A DNA stretch of 64,000 bases from Roseovarius aestuariivivens (GTDB taxonomy: Bacteria; Pseudomonadota; Alphaproteobacteria; Rhodobacterales; Rhodobacteraceae). A program made the position numbers and the translations under genes. How positions within the stretch are numbered: position 1 is the first letter of the stretch; each line of letters opens with the position of its first letter. Where the stretch lies: the NCBI RefSeq assembly GCF_004761875.1, contig NZ_SJEY01000011.1, positions 62,001 to 126,000 of the forward strand. Reading direction: 5' to 3'. Shown here piece by piece: positions 37,136 through 47,111 of this stretch. The notes under the pieces are model-generated. The model worked only from the letters and a program-made list of their open reading frames with translations. It made no database searches and was not told the DNA's origin.

Positions 37136-38149
37136 ATGATCGACCTCTTCGGACCCCCCGAGATCTGGCTGCCTCTGGCTTTTGCGACGCTGATGGGTGT
37201 CTCCATCCTCGTCTATGTCTGCCTCGACGGGTACGACCTTGGCGTCGGCGCGCTCTTTCCCTTCGCCGAGGACGACGAAAAGGACCGTATGATTGCCTCG
37301 ATCGGCCCCTTCTGGGACGCGAACGAAACCTGGCTGGTGCTGGCCATCGGTATTCTGCTGGTGGCCTTTCCCACCGCCCACGGCATGATCCTCACGGCGC
37401 TCTACCTGCCGGTGGCGATCATGCTGGTCGGGTTGATCCTGCGCGGTGTCGCCTTCGATTTCCGCGCCAAGGCGCAGGCGAAATACAAACCCTTCTGGAA
37501 CCGCGCCTTCTGCGCCGGCTCGTTGATGGCATCGCTTTCCCAAGGCTTCATGCTGGGGCTGTACATCATGGGGCTGAAGGTGACGGCTTTCACACTAGGC
37601 TTTGCCGCGCTGACAGCGGTCGCCCTGACGGTGGCCTATTCCTTCATCGGGGCGACCTGGCTCATCTTCAAGACCGATGGCGCGCTGCAGGCCAAGGCGA
37701 TCGCGCAGGCGCGCCGGGGGCTTTGGGGCGTGGTGCTGGGCCTTGGCGCGGTCTCGGTCGCGTCCCCGCTCGTCAGCCCGCGCATTCTTGAAAAATGGAT
37801 CTCGGTGCCCGAGGTCTTCCTGCTTGCCCCGCTGCCGCTTCTGTCAGGGGCGCTGATCCTGACGCTCTGGCTTCTATTGCGGCGCATGCCGCTGGAAAAG
37901 GACGGTCTGTCCTGGCTGCCTTTCGCGCTGACCGTGACGCTCTTCACGCTGGGCTATCTCGGCATGGCCTATTCCTTCTACCCTTACGTGGTGCCCGACC
38001 AACTGACGATCTATGACGCCGCGAGCGCGCCCGAGAGCCTTCTCATCATCCTCGTCGGCACCGTCTTCGTGCTGCCGATGATCGCCGGGTACACGGTTTT
38101 GTCCTACGTGATCTTCCGCGGCAAGGCGACGGAACTACGCTATGACTGA
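37136..38149 (+). CDS. cydB: Cytochrome bd-type ubiquinol oxidase subunit II
   Basis: The second structural subunit, 337 residues, about eight membrane helices, with YVCLDGYDLGVGALFPF near the N-terminus and the FWDANETWLVL segment. Together with CydA it forms a quinol oxidase that conserves some energy and works at low oxygen. No cydX-like small subunit gene can be seen directly downstream. Confidence 0.94.
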   Translation: MIDLFGPPEIWLPLAFATLMGVSILVYVCLDGYDLGVGALFPFAEDDEKDRMIASIGPFWDANETWLVLAIGILLVAFPTAHGMILTALYLPVAIMLVGLILRGVAFDFRAKAQAKYKPFWNRAFCAGSLMASLSQGFMLGLYIMGLKVTAFTLGFAALTAVALTVAYSFIGATWLIFKTDGALQAKAIAQARRGLWGVVLGLGAVSVASPLVSPRILEKWISVPEVFLLAPLPLLSGALILTLWLLLRRMPLEKDGLSWLPFALTVTLFTLGYLGMAYSFYPYVVPDQLTIYDAASAPESLLIILVGTVFVLPMIAGYTVLSYVIFRGKATELRYD

Positions 38150-38196
38150 GGCCGCAATCCAATTGAGCGGCTGCGCCGCGCAGATTTGTGCGGCAT

Positions 38197-38244
38197 GAGG
38201 GGTTCCACCCCTCAAACTCCCCGAGGTATTTATCGCCAGATGAA
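38197..38244 (+). repeat. 48-base hairpin-plus-tail repeat, copy 1
   Basis: A GAGGGG-N5-CCCCTC hairpin (38197-38213), three bases, then a 28-base tail (38217-38244) identical to that in copy 2 at 48470. The loop and the three spacer bases differ between copies while arms and tail are identical. Located between cydB and dapB, in the same orientation as both. Confidence 0.8.
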
Positions 38245-38320
38245 AGCCGCACGCGGTTCGTCGTTGTGATGGGGCTACGGCTCGGGCTATTGAGGCGGCA
38301 CAGCAGCGGGAGGCTATGGC

Positions 38321-39139
38321 ATGACAGATCTGCCGGGCATCGTGATCACGGGCGCATCAGGGCGCATGGGGCAGATGTTAATCGAAACGGTGCGCGCGTC
38401 CGACCGGGTGCGCCTGATCGGCGCGCTGGAACGGCCCGGCCATGACTGGGTCGGGCACGACGTGGGCGAGGCCATGGGCGGCGCAGAGATCGGCGTCCGC
38501 GTTACCGACGACGCGCTCGAGGCCATCGCGCCCGCGCATGCGGTCATCGACTTCACCGCGCCAGCCGCGACGGTGAACTTCGCCGGTATCGCCGCGCAGG
38601 CGCGGTGCGTGCATGTCATCGGCACCACCGGCATGACCGGCGAGGACCTTGCCAGGATCGAGGCCGCCGCGCGCCACGCCACCATCATCCGCGCCGGCAA
38701 CATGAGCCTCGGCGTGAACCTTCTGGTTCAGCTCACCAAGCAGGTCGCCCGCGCGCTTGACGAGGATTTCGACATCGAGGTGATCGAGGCGCATCACAAC
38801 CAGAAGGTCGACGCGCCCTCGGGCACCGCGCTCATGCTGGGCGAGGCCGCTGCCGAAGGGCGCGGCGTGTCGCTCGACGCGGTCAGCGACCGGGGCCGCG
38901 ACGGCATCACCGGCAAAAGAGAGAAGGGCCATATCGGATTTCATGCCATCCGGGGCGGCGATATCGTGGGCGAACATGACGTTCTCTTTGCCGCCACGGG
39001 CGAACGGATCACCCTGCGCCATGTCGCGTCGGACCGGGCGGTTTTCGCGCGCGGCGCGATCAAGGCGGCACTTTGGGGACAGGGCCGCAAACCGGGCGAA
39101 TATTCCATGCTCGACGTGCTGGGCTTGACGGAAAACTGA
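38321..39139 (+). CDS. dapB: 4-hydroxy-tetrahydrodipicolinate reductase
   Basis: The NAD(P)H-dependent reductase of lysine and diaminopimelate synthesis, 272 residues. The N-terminal GASGRMGQ nucleotide motif and the diagnostic [15 protein letters not shown] substrate segment are present. A GGGAGG site precedes the start. The gene stands alone, preceded by a 171-base gap that contains repeat copy 1. Confidence 0.96.
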   Translation: MTDLPGIVITGASGRMGQMLIETVRASDRVRLIGALERPGHDWVGHDVGEAMGGAEIGVRVTDDALEAIAPAHAVIDFTAPAATVNFAGIAAQARCVHVIGTTGMTGEDLARIEAAARHATIIRAGNMSLGVNLLVQLTKQVARALDEDFDIEVIEAHHNQKVDAPSGTALMLGEAAAEGRGVSLDAVSDRGRDGITGKREKGHIGFHAIRGGDIVGEHDVLFAATGERITLRHVASDRAVFARGAIKAALWGQGRKPGEYSMLDVLGLTEN

Positions 39140-39192
39140 ACCATACCCGGGGCTCGTGCGTATTCCTTGTGATAGTGCAAGGAGACGAACTC

Positions 39193-39549
39193 ATGCGCCG
39201 ACTGACCCATATCCTCTGCGCCGCGCTTCTCGCGGCGTCGCCCGCCGCCGCCGAAGGCTTCAGCCAGATCCAGAGCCGCGACGCGTTTCTGTCCGTGATC
39301 TCGGACAAGAAGCTGACGCGGCTCGGCATCAACCTCGTCGTCACGCCGTCCGGACAGATCGCCGGCCGCGCCTTCGGCCGCGACGTCAGCGGCGCGTGGC
39401 GCTGGCAATCGGGCTATTTCTGCCGTGATCTCTACTGGGGAGAGCGCAATCTTGGCGCGAACTGCCAGGCCGTGAAGGTCGACGGTCAAACGATCCGCTT
39501 CATCTCCGATCGCGGCGCGGGCGATTACGCCGACCTGACGCTGCGCTAA
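39193..39549 (+). CDS. Small secreted protein of unknown function (118 aa)
   Basis: A 118-residue exported protein: signal peptide (residues 1-20, Ala-Ala-Ala cleavage) then a small soluble domain with two cysteines and the segment SGAWRWQSGYFCRDLYWG. Roseobacter relatives are often labelled as dihydrodipicolinate reductase only because they sit beside dapB; the sequence has no such domain. The ATG at 39193 has AAGGAGA upstream. Function unknown. Confidence 0.72.
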   Translation: MRRLTHILCAALLAASPAAAEGFSQIQSRDAFLSVISDKKLTRLGINLVVTPSGQIAGRAFGRDVSGAWRWQSGYFCRDLYWGERNLGANCQAVKVDGQTIRFISDRGAGDYADLTLR

Positions 39550-39591
39550 GGCAAGACGCGCGCGGCCCCTCGCGGGGCTGCGCCACCGCGA

Positions 39592-39771
39592 TCAGAAATC
39601 GATCGCCAGTCCTTTTTTCTCCCAATCGCCATAGCGCACGGGCTCCAGCCCTTCTCGCCGCCCGCCAAGCTCTTTCGGCAGGTCCAGCGCCTCGGCGGCC
39701 TTGCGCCGCTCTTCGGCTTCGGCAAGTGCCCGCTGCGCGGCGGGGGGCAGGTCTTTGCGGTCGTCACTCAT
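39592..39771 (-). CDS. DUF1674 / succinate dehydrogenase assembly factor 4-like protein
   Basis: A 59-residue protein ending in the DUF1674 signature EPVRYGDWEKKGLAIDF. The family contains mitochondrial SDHAF4, which helps mature flavinated SdhA. The ATG at 39771 gives the normal short length; the frame is open further upstream but overlaps the rsmB 5' region. No sdh genes are nearby. Confidence 0.85.
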   Translation of the reverse strand: MSDDRKDLPPAAQRALAEAEERRKAAEALDLPKELGGRREGLEPVRYGDWEKKGLAIDF

Positions 39772-39850
39772 GATCTCTCGATCCTCTGGCGTTGGCCTTA
39801 TGCTCCTGATATATGCCGCTTTCGTCCGAAGACCAAGAAAGCATCCCCGC

Positions 39851-41119
39851 ATGGCCGCTCCTTCCGCCCCGTCCGCCCGCCGCACGGCGGTTCACCTGCT
39901 CGACAAGGTTCTGGGCGAGGGCCGGCTTCTCGCCGATCTGTCGGGGCCGCTTGACCGTCTGCCGCCCGAAGACCGCGCCCGCGCCCTGCGCCTTGCGGCC
40001 GACACGCTGCGCGGTCTCGACCGGGCCGACCGGCTTCTGGCGCGGCAGCTTCGCAAAGCGCCGCAGCTGCATGTCCGCAACATCCTGCGTCTCGGCACGG
40101 TCGAGCTGGCGATGGGCGGGGACGCGCATGGCGTAGTCAGCGCCTGCGTGGACCTCGTGTCGGACCATCCGCGTTACAAACGGCTGAAGGGCATGGTCAA
40201 CGCGGTGCTGCGTCAAATGGCCGATGGCGGGGTAAAACCCTGGGCGGATCTGCGGGTGCCGCGCCTGCCGCTCTGGCTGCGCGAGCCGCTGGTCGCGGCC
40301 TGGGGCAACGGCGCGGTCGCGGCAATGGAGAAAGCGCATTTTGCGGGCGCGCGGCTTGACCTGTCGGCCAAATCCGATGCGTCGGCAGTGGCGCAGGCGA
40401 CCGGCGGCACGCTTTTGCCCACCGGGTCGGTGCGGCTGACCAATGCTGGACAGGTCTCGACCCTGCCGGGGTTCGAGGCGGGCGACTGGTGGGTGCAGGA
40501 CGCCGCCGCCGCCCTGCCGGTCCGCGGGCTCGCACCGCGGACAGGAGAGCGCGTGCTCGATCTCTGCGCCGCGCCGGGCGGCAAGACAATGCAGCTCGCC
40601 GCGGCGGGCGCCAAGGTTACGGCGGTCGATCTGTCGGAAAAGCGGATGGCGCGGGTGGCCGAAAACCTCGCGCGCACCGGGCTCACGGCGGAGTGCCGCG
40701 TGGCGGATGTCTTCGACCTGCAGGAGGGCGGCTATGACGCCGTCCTGCTCGATGCGCCCTGTTCGGCGACCGGCACGATCCGGCGCCACCCGGACCTGCC
40801 CCATGCGCGTGACGGCGCGGGCATCAGCGAGCTTATCGCGCTTCAGACCCGGATGCTCGACCATGCGCTCGGCCTTCTGGCACCCGGTGGGCGGCTGGTG
40901 TTCTGCACCTGCTCGCTTCTGCCCGACGAGGGCGAAGTGCAGGTCGAGGAGGCGCTGGCCCGGCACGCCGGTCTGCGCGCCGATCCCGAGGCCTTCGCGC
41001 TGCCGGGGATCGACCCCTCGTGGCGCACACCCGAAGGCGGGCTGCGCCTTCGGCCCGATTACTGGCCGGAGCTTGGCGGAATGGACGGGTTCTACATGGC
41101 CTGCCTGCGCCGCGCCTGA
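39851..41119 (+). CDS. rsmB: 16S rRNA (cytosine(967)-C5)-methyltransferase RsmB-like
   Basis: A 422-residue Sun/RsmB-type enzyme: N-terminal NusB-like RNA-binding domain (about residues 10-135) and C-terminal SAM-dependent methyltransferase domain. SAM motif LCAAPGGKT, the catalytic DAPCSATG and the second Cys in FCTCSLLPDEGE are all present. It would methylate C967 of 16S rRNA. Another m5C methyltransferase of the same clan cannot be excluded. Confidence 0.9.
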   Translation: MAAPSAPSARRTAVHLLDKVLGEGRLLADLSGPLDRLPPEDRARALRLAADTLRGLDRADRLLARQLRKAPQLHVRNILRLGTVELAMGGDAHGVVSACVDLVSDHPRYKRLKGMVNAVLRQMADGGVKPWADLRVPRLPLWLREPLVAAWGNGAVAAMEKAHFAGARLDLSAKSDASAVAQATGGTLLPTGSVRLTNAGQVSTLPGFEAGDWWVQDAAAALPVRGLAPRTGERVLDLCAAPGGKTMQLAAAGAKVTAVDLSEKRMARVAENLARTGLTAECRVADVFDLQEGGYDAVLLDAPCSATGTIRRHPDLPHARDGAGISELIALQTRMLDHALGLLAPGGRLVFCTCSLLPDEGEVQVEEALARHAGLRADPEAFALPGIDPSWRTPEGGLRLRPDYWPELGGMDGFYMACLRRA

Positions 41120-41206
41120 TCGCGGGAGAAGGGCGGTGACTTGCCCGGCACCGCGCGCTATACTGGCGCTCACAACGCCGCAAAGAGCGTGCCGAGGCCG
41201 GGATAG

Positions 41207-42949
41207 ATGCCCAGAACAGATGGATTTTCCATGCGCGCGACGCGCCTGATGAACCGCCTTGCCGCGCGCCGGGCGGCGCTGGCGCGCTCGGCCACCGCCT
41301 TCGTGTCGCATCCCGAACCGCGCACCATCGGCAGTTTTGCGCGCGGTCGGCAGCTTTGCGCCGGAAACTTCCTGTTCGCCGGGCATCTCATCCGCCGACC
41401 CGGCGCTTCGCCCTGGGATCTGCCGGCCCCGGACGAGGCGTTCTCCTCGGCGCTGCACGGCTTTGCCTGGCTCGACGATCTCGCGGCGGCGGGCGATCTG
41501 CCGGCGCGCCAGATGGCGCAGGCCTGGCTCTGGGACTGGATCGACCGCTACGGCGCCGGGCGCGGCCCGGGCTGGACGCCGGATCTCACGGGCCGGCGAC
41601 TCATTCGCTGGATCAACCACGCGATCTTCCTGCTGGCGGGGCGCGACCGGGCGCAGGGCGACGCCTTCTACCGCTCGCTCACGCGGCAGACGGTCTTCCT
41701 GTCGCGCCGCTGGCGGGCCGCCGGCCCGGGCCTGCCACGGTTCGAGGCCCTGACCGGCCTCATCTATGCCGGCCTCTCGCTGGAGGGCATGGCCGGCCAT
41801 GTCGCCCCCGCCGCCGCGGCGCTGGCGCGCGAATGCACCACCCAGATCGACGCAGAAGGCGGCTTGCCCACGCGCAACCCCGAGGATCTTCTGGATGTCT
41901 TCACCCTGCTGACCTGGGCCGCGGTGGCGCTCTCGGAAGCCGGGCAAAGCCCGCAACAGGCCCATTGGGCGGCGATCGAGCGGATCGGGCCGACACTGCG
42001 GACATTGCGCCACGCCGATGGCGGGCTGGCGCGCTTCCACGGCGGCGGGCGCGGGCTTGAAGGGCGGCTCGACGCCGCGCTGGCGGCAAGCGGCGTGAAG
42101 GGCCGCAGATCCGACGGGCTGGCCATGGGGTTCGCCCGGATCGGCGCGGGGCGCACATCGCTTATCATCGACGCCGCGCCGCCGCCTTCGGGCGCAGCAT
42201 CAGACAGCGCGCATGCCTCCACGCTCGCGTTCGAACTGACCTCGGGCCGCCGCCCGGTGATCGTCAATTGCGGCGCGGGCGACAGTTTCGGCGCCGACTG
42301 GCGGCGCGCGGGCCGCGCCACCCCGTCCCATTCGACCCTGACGCTGGCGGGCCAGTCCAGCAGCCGCATGGGCCGCGCGCCCCGCGACCGCGAGCGGCTG
42401 GTCACCACCCCGAAAGAGGTGCCCATCCGCCTCAGTACCGCCCCGGACGGGCATCGCTTCGAAGGCGGGCATGACGGCTACGTCTCTGGCTTCGGACTGA
42501 CCCATGTGCGCAAGCTCGAGCTGACCGCCGACGGGCGCGGCCTTGCCGGAGAGGACATGCTCGCGGCCCTCGACGAGGCCGCCCAGGCGCGGTTCGACGC
42601 GGCCATGGACGGGGCGCAACTGGGCGGGATCGCCTTCGATATCCGCTTTCACCTGCACCCGGATGTCGATGCCTCGGTCGACCTGGGCGGCAGCGCGGTG
42701 TCGCTGGCCCTCAAATCCGGCGAAATCTGGATCTTCCGCGCCGACCGGCATGCCGCGCTGACTGTCGAGCCAAGCGTCTATCTCGAAAAATCGCGGCTGA
42801 AGCCGCGTGCGACCAAACAAATCGTTCTCTCCGGTCGCGCGATGGAGTATGCGACCCGCACGAGATGGTCACTGGCCAAGCCTTCGGACTCGCCCATCGG
42901 CGTGCGCGACCTGGCCGAGGACGGGAGGACCCCGGTGACCGTGACCTGA
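41207..42949 (+). CDS. Heparinase II/III family protein
   Basis: A 580-residue protein with the alpha/alpha-toroid plus C-terminal beta-sandwich layout of heparinase II/III-like polysaccharide lyases; the segment THSTL-like [14 protein letters not shown] and GHDGY in the second domain fits. No signal peptide is evident. In Rhodobacteraceae this gene is regularly found beside purH, but its substrate is unknown. A second possible start is 41231. Confidence 0.8.
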   Translation: MPRTDGFSMRATRLMNRLAARRAALARSATAFVSHPEPRTIGSFARGRQLCAGNFLFAGHLIRRPGASPWDLPAPDEAFSSALHGFAWLDDLAAAGDLPARQMAQAWLWDWIDRYGAGRGPGWTPDLTGRRLIRWINHAIFLLAGRDRAQGDAFYRSLTRQTVFLSRRWRAAGPGLPRFEALTGLIYAGLSLEGMAGHVAPAAAALARECTTQIDAEGGLPTRNPEDLLDVFTLLTWAAVALSEAGQSPQQAHWAAIERIGPTLRTLRHADGGLARFHGGGRGLEGRLDAALAASGVKGRRSDGLAMGFARIGAGRTSLIIDAAPPPSGAASDSAHASTLAFELTSGRRPVIVNCGAGDSFGADWRRAGRATPSHSTLTLAGQSSSRMGRAPRDRERLVTTPKEVPIRLSTAPDGHRFEGGHDGYVSGFGLTHVRKLELTADGRGLAGEDMLAALDEAAQARFDAAMDGAQLGGIAFDIRFHLHPDVDASVDLGGSAVSLALKSGEIWIFRADRHAALTVEPSVYLEKSRLKPRATKQIVLSGRAMEYATRTRWSLAKPSDSPIGVRDLAEDGRTPVTVT

Positions 42950-42984
42950 ACGACCTGATCACCAGACCCGAGGACAGCTGCCCC

Positions 42985-44574
42985 ATGACCGATCTCGCTC
43001 CCGTGCGCCGCGCGCTTCTTTCCGTTTCCGACAAGACCGGCCTGGCCGATCTGGGCCGCGCCCTCGCCGGGCGGGGGATCGAGCTTTTGTCCACCGGCGG
43101 CACCGCCAAGGCGCTGCGCGAGGCCGGGCTGACAGTGCGCGACGTGTCCGAGGTGACGCAGTTCCCCGAGATGATGGACGGACGGGTGAAAACGCTGCAC
43201 CCCATGGTGCATGGCGGGCTTCTGGCCCTGCGCGACAAGGACGATCACATCGCGGCAATGGAAAAGCACGGCATCGGCCCGATCGACCTGCTTGTGGTGA
43301 ACCTCTACCCGTTCGAGGAAACCGTCGCCAAAGGCGCCGACTATGACACCTGCATCGAGAATATCGATATCGGCGGCCCCGCCATGATCCGTGCGGCGGC
43401 CAAGAACCGCGCCTTCGTCAACGTGGTCGTGGACGTGGAGGATTACGAGTCGCTTCTGGCCGAGCTCGAGACGCATCACGGCCAGACCACCTATGCCTTC
43501 CGCCAGAAACTGGCGCAGGTGGCCTATGCCCGCACCGGCGCCTATGACGCGGCGGTCTCGACCTGGATGGCCGGCGCTTTGGGCGAGACTGCGCCCCGCC
43601 GCCGTGCCGTGGCCGGGCATCTGGCGCAGACGCTCCGCTACGGCGAAAACCCGCATCAGGCGGCGGCCTTCTACACCGATGGCTCCGCCCGCCCCGGCGT
43701 CGCCACCGCGCGGCAGGTGCAGGGCAAGGAGCTGAGCTACAACAACATCAACGACACCGACGCGGCGTTCGAACTGGTCAGCGAGTTTGACCCCGCCGAC
43801 GGCCCGGCCTGCGCGATCATCAAGCACGCCAATCCCTGCGGCGTGGCGCGGGGGGCGACGCTCAAAGAAGCTTACAAGGCCGCCTTCGACTGCGACCGCA
43901 CCTCGGCCTTCGGCGGGATCATCGCCCTGAACCAGCCGCTCGACGGCGTGACGGCGGAAGAGATCTCGCAGATCTTCACCGAGGTGGTCATCGCGCCCGG
44001 GGCAGATGAAGTGGCCATGAGCATTTTTGCCAATAAGAAAAACCTGCGTCTTCTCGTGACCGACGGCCTGGCGGATCCGGCAGAGGCGGCGCTGATGCTC
44101 AAGCAAGTCTCGGGCGGCTATCTGGTGCAGGACAAGGACAGCGGGCGGGTGTCGCAGGATGACCTCAAGGTCGTGACCAAGCGCGCGCCCTCAGATCAGG
44201 AAATGGCCGACATGCTCTTCGCCTGGAAGGTCGCCAAGCACGTGAAGTCGAACGCCATCGTTTATGTGAAGGACGGCGCGACCGTGGGAGTGGGCGCGGG
44301 CCAGATGAGCCGGGTGGATAGTTGCCGCATCGCCGCGCGCAAGGCGCAGGACATGGCCGCGGAGCTGGGGCTCGACACGCCTCTGACGCAGGGCAGCGTC
44401 GTGGCCTCGGACGCGTTCTTTCCCTTTGCCGACGGCCTTCTGACCGCGGCCGAGGCCGGGGCGACGGCTGTGATCCAGCCGGGCGGCTCGATGCGGGACG
44501 AGGACGTGATCCGCGCCGCCGACGAGGCCGGCCTCGCCATGGTCTTGACCGGTATGCGCCATTTCCGGCACTAA
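42985..44574 (+). CDS. purH: Bifunctional AICAR formyltransferase / IMP cyclohydrolase
   Basis: Catalyses the last two steps of IMP synthesis; 529 residues. The N-terminal MGS-like IMP cyclohydrolase domain ([23 protein letters not shown]) is followed by the AICAR transformylase domain with [10 protein letters not shown] and the C-terminal [10 protein letters not shown] and [12 protein letters not shown] motifs. The protein is full length and ends with the usual histidine-rich tail MRHFRH. Confidence 0.96.
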   Translation: MTDLAPVRRALLSVSDKTGLADLGRALAGRGIELLSTGGTAKALREAGLTVRDVSEVTQFPEMMDGRVKTLHPMVHGGLLALRDKDDHIAAMEKHGIGPIDLLVVNLYPFEETVAKGADYDTCIENIDIGGPAMIRAAAKNRAFVNVVVDVEDYESLLAELETHHGQTTYAFRQKLAQVAYARTGAYDAAVSTWMAGALGETAPRRRAVAGHLAQTLRYGENPHQAAAFYTDGSARPGVATARQVQGKELSYNNINDTDAAFELVSEFDPADGPACAIIKHANPCGVARGATLKEAYKAAFDCDRTSAFGGIIALNQPLDGVTAEEISQIFTEVVIAPGADEVAMSIFANKKNLRLLVTDGLADPAEAALMLKQVSGGYLVQDKDSGRVSQDDLKVVTKRAPSDQEMADMLFAWKVAKHVKSNAIVYVKDGATVGVGAGQMSRVDSCRIAARKAQDMAAELGLDTPLTQGSVVASDAFFPFADGLLTAAEAGATAVIQPGGSMRDEDVIRAADEAGLAMVLTGMRHFRH

Positions 44575-44617
44575 AGCGTCACAGGCCGCATCAGCCGGCC
44601 ACGAGCAGGAGAAAGCC

Positions 44618-45088
44618 ATGCGCACCGTCTTCTGGGTCGCCGCGATCGTCTTCGCGGTCGATCAGCTCAGCAAGTATTGGATCGTGCATGTGCTGAACCT
44701 GCGCGAGGTCTTCGCGATCGACGTCTTTCCGCCCTACCTGAATTTCCGCATGGCGTGGAACACAGGCATCAATTTCGGTGCGCTGGCCTCGGGCAACCCG
44801 GCGATGCGCTGGGTCTGGATCGGCGTGGCGCTGGTGATCGTCGGCGCGGTGCTCTGGTGGGTGTGGACCGACCCCCAAGGGCGCTGGCAGAAGATCGCCG
44901 CCGGTCTTCTGGTGGGCGGTGCGCTGGGCAACGTGATCGACCGGGTCATCTACGGCGCGGTGGCGGATTTCCTCAACATGTCGTGCTGCGGTTTCACCAA
45001 CCCGACCTCCTTCAACGTGGCGGATATTTCGATTTTCGTCGGCGCCTTCGGTCTGGTAATCTTCAGCTCGGATAAAAAGCCCGCGTGA
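44618..45088 (+). CDS. lspA: Lipoprotein signal peptidase
   Basis: The inner-membrane aspartyl protease that cleaves prolipoprotein signal peptides after lipidation; 156 residues with four membrane helices. The catalytic pair is Asp117 (VADFL) and Asp136 (NVADISI), with the conserved NTGINFG near residue 48. It is followed by a lipoprotein gene. Confidence 0.95.
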   Translation: MRTVFWVAAIVFAVDQLSKYWIVHVLNLREVFAIDVFPPYLNFRMAWNTGINFGALASGNPAMRWVWIGVALVIVGAVLWWVWTDPQGRWQKIAAGLLVGGALGNVIDRVIYGAVADFLNMSCCGFTNPTSFNVADISIFVGAFGLVIFSSDKKPA

Positions 45089-45147
45089 CCTTCGCCGCTC
45101 GATACGGTAGGGGAGGTCACGTTCTGACTGCGAAAGCGAGCACGGCC

Positions 45148-45690
45148 ATGAAGCTGACCGGCACATCTCTTCTTCTCATCGCGGCGCTGGCGCTCTCGGC
45201 CTGTGGCTGGGGCGACCGCGAGGTGCGGCTGACCCGCTTCAAGGACAACGGCGCGGGGCCGGACGAATTCTCGATCCTGCCCGGCAAACCGCTGCAACAG
45301 CCCGAAAGCTATACACGCCTGCCCGCGCCCAACCCGGGCGGCGCCAACCTGACCGACCAGAACCCGCTGGGCGACGGCGTTGCGGCGCTGGGCGGCAACC
45401 CGAACGCGCGCGTGCCCACGGGCGTATCGCCCGCCGACGGCGCGCTTCTCAATCACACGCGCCGCTACGGCGTGACCGACGGGATCCGCCAGGTCCTCGC
45501 GCGCGAGGACGCCGAGACGCGCCGCCGCTACGGGCGGGTCAACATCCTCAATATCGGCCCGAACGACGATTACACCGATGCCTACCGGCGCCAATGGCTC
45601 GACTCCTACGGCGAGGCGCGGCGTCTGCGCGGGCTTGGCATCGCCACGCCCTCCGCCCCGCCGGGCGAACCGGCGCGCGCGCGACGCTGA
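45148..45690 (+). CDS. DUF3035-like lipoprotein
   Basis: A 180-residue lipoprotein with lipobox LSAC (Cys at residue 19), then a charged, proline- and glycine-rich domain containing PDEFSILPGKPLQQP, typical of the DUF3035 group found between lspA and M16 peptidase genes in Rhodobacteraceae. Unknown function, likely an outer-envelope protein. Confidence 0.78.
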   Translation: MKLTGTSLLLIAALALSACGWGDREVRLTRFKDNGAGPDEFSILPGKPLQQPESYTRLPAPNPGGANLTDQNPLGDGVAALGGNPNARVPTGVSPADGALLNHTRRYGVTDGIRQVLAREDAETRRRYGRVNILNIGPNDDYTDAYRRQWLDSYGEARRLRGLGIATPSAPPGEPARARR

Positions 45691-45779
45691 GGCGCGGCTC
45701 CAAGCCACCGGCACAGGTTGAAAACCGGCGCGCAGGCCGTATCTATGACCGAACCCTTTCACGGCTTGGAGATCGCCTC

Positions 45780-47111
45780 ATGCGCCGAATGTTCGCCTGC
45801 CTGATCCTGACGCTGGCCGCTGCGCTTCCCGCGCGCGCGTCCGACCAGGTGACCACCTTCACGCTCGACAACGGCATGGATGTCGTAGTGATCGAGGATC
45901 ACCGCGCGCCGGTGGTGTCGCACATGGTCTGGTACCGCGCCGGCTCGGCGGATGAAAAACCCGGTGTCTCCGGGGTCGCGCATTTCCTCGAACACCTGCT
46001 CTTCAAGGGCACCGAGAAGATGGAGCCGGGCGAATTCTCGGCCACGGTCGCGCGCAACGGCGGTTCGGACAACGCCTTCACCAGCTACGACTACACCGCC
46101 TATTTTCAGCGTGTCGCTGCGGACCGGCTGGAGCTGATGATGCAGATGGAATCCGACCGCATGGTCAACCTGCAGATCAGCGAGGCCGACATCGCGACCG
46201 AACGCGACGTGATCATCGAGGAACGCAATCAGCGGGTCGAAAACAATCCCTCCGCACTCTTCCGCGAACAGGCCAGCGCGGCGCAGTACCTCAACCACCG
46301 CTACGGCGTGCCGATCATCGGATGGCAGCACGAAATGGTCGATCTCGGCCTCGATGACGCGCTGGACTATTACGAGACCTATTATGCACCGAACAACGCG
46401 ATCCTGATCGTGGCGGGCGATGTCTATCCGGACGAGGTGCGGGCGCTGGCGGAGAAGTACTATGGCGTGATCCCGGCCAATCCCGACCTGCCCGAGCGGA
46501 TGCGCGCGCAGGAGCCGCGCCAGATGGCCGAGCGGCGCATCGCCTACGAGGACGCGCGCGTGGCGCAGCCCTATGTGACGCGGTCCTATCTCGCGCCCGA
46601 ACGCGACAGCGGCGCCCAGGAAAAGGCCGCCGCGCTGACGCTGCTGGCCGAGATTCTCGGCGGCGGCACCACCTCGCTTCTGAACGAGAAACTGCAGTTC
46701 GACACGCGCACGGCGGTCTATACCGGCGCGTGGTACGGCGGCATGGCGCTTGACGACACGACCTTCAGCATCTCCGTCGTGCCCGCCGCGGGCGTGACCC
46801 TGCCCGAGGCCGAGGCGGCGCTTGACGAGGTGCTGGCCAACTTCCTCGAAGAGGGCGTCGACGCCGAACAGCTCGAGCGTATCAAGATGCAGATCCGCGC
46901 TTCGGAAATCTATGTGCGCGACGATGTGGGCCAGCTGGCCAACCGCTATGGCCGCGCGTTGACCCAGGGGCTGACGGTCGAGGATGTCCAGGCCTGGCCC
47001 GGTCTCCTCGAGGCCGTGACAGAGGAGGATATCCTGGCCGCCGCCCGCGAGGTCTTCGCCAAAAAGAACGCCGTTACCGGCTATATCACCGCTCCGGAGG
47101 TCACCCAATGA
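45780..47111 (+). CDS. M16 family zinc peptidase, active subunit
   Basis: A secreted insulinase/pitrilysin-type peptidase of 443 residues with a signal peptide (residues 1-20). The inverted zinc motif HFLEH (His68, Glu71, His72) is intact. It is followed by an M16 partner lacking the motif, with an ATGA overlap. Active/inactive M16 pairs act as heterodimers; in Methylorubrum, PqqF/PqqG of this type trim the PqqA peptide. The pqq operon begins 1.5 kb downstream on the other strand. However, this pair is common beside lspA in bacteria without PQQ, and the signal peptide would place it outside the cytoplasm. Confidence 0.88.
   Translation: MRRMFACLILTLAAALPARASDQVTTFTLDNGMDVVVIEDHRAPVVSHMVWYRAGSADEKPGVSGVAHFLEHLLFKGTEKMEPGEFSATVARNGGSDNAFTSYDYTAYFQRVAADRLELMMQMESDRMVNLQISEADIATERDVIIEERNQRVENNPSALFREQASAAQYLNHRYGVPIIGWQHEMVDLGLDDALDYYETYYAPNNAILIVAGDVYPDEVRALAEKYYGVIPANPDLPERMRAQEPRQMAERRIAYEDARVAQPYVTRSYLAPERDSGAQEKAAALTLLAEILGGGTTSLLNEKLQFDTRTAVYTGAWYGGMALDDTTFSISVVPAAGVTLPEAEAALDEVLANFLEEGVDAEQLERIKMQIRASEIYVRDDVGQLANRYGRALTQGLTVEDVQAWPGLLEAVTEEDILAAAREVFAKKNAVTGYITAPEVTQ

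Noticed and set aside
39193..39549. Second dihydrodipicolinate reductase
   Set aside because: Only 118 residues, secreted, and lacks both the nucleotide motif and the HHNQK segment; the label would come from neighbouring dapB.
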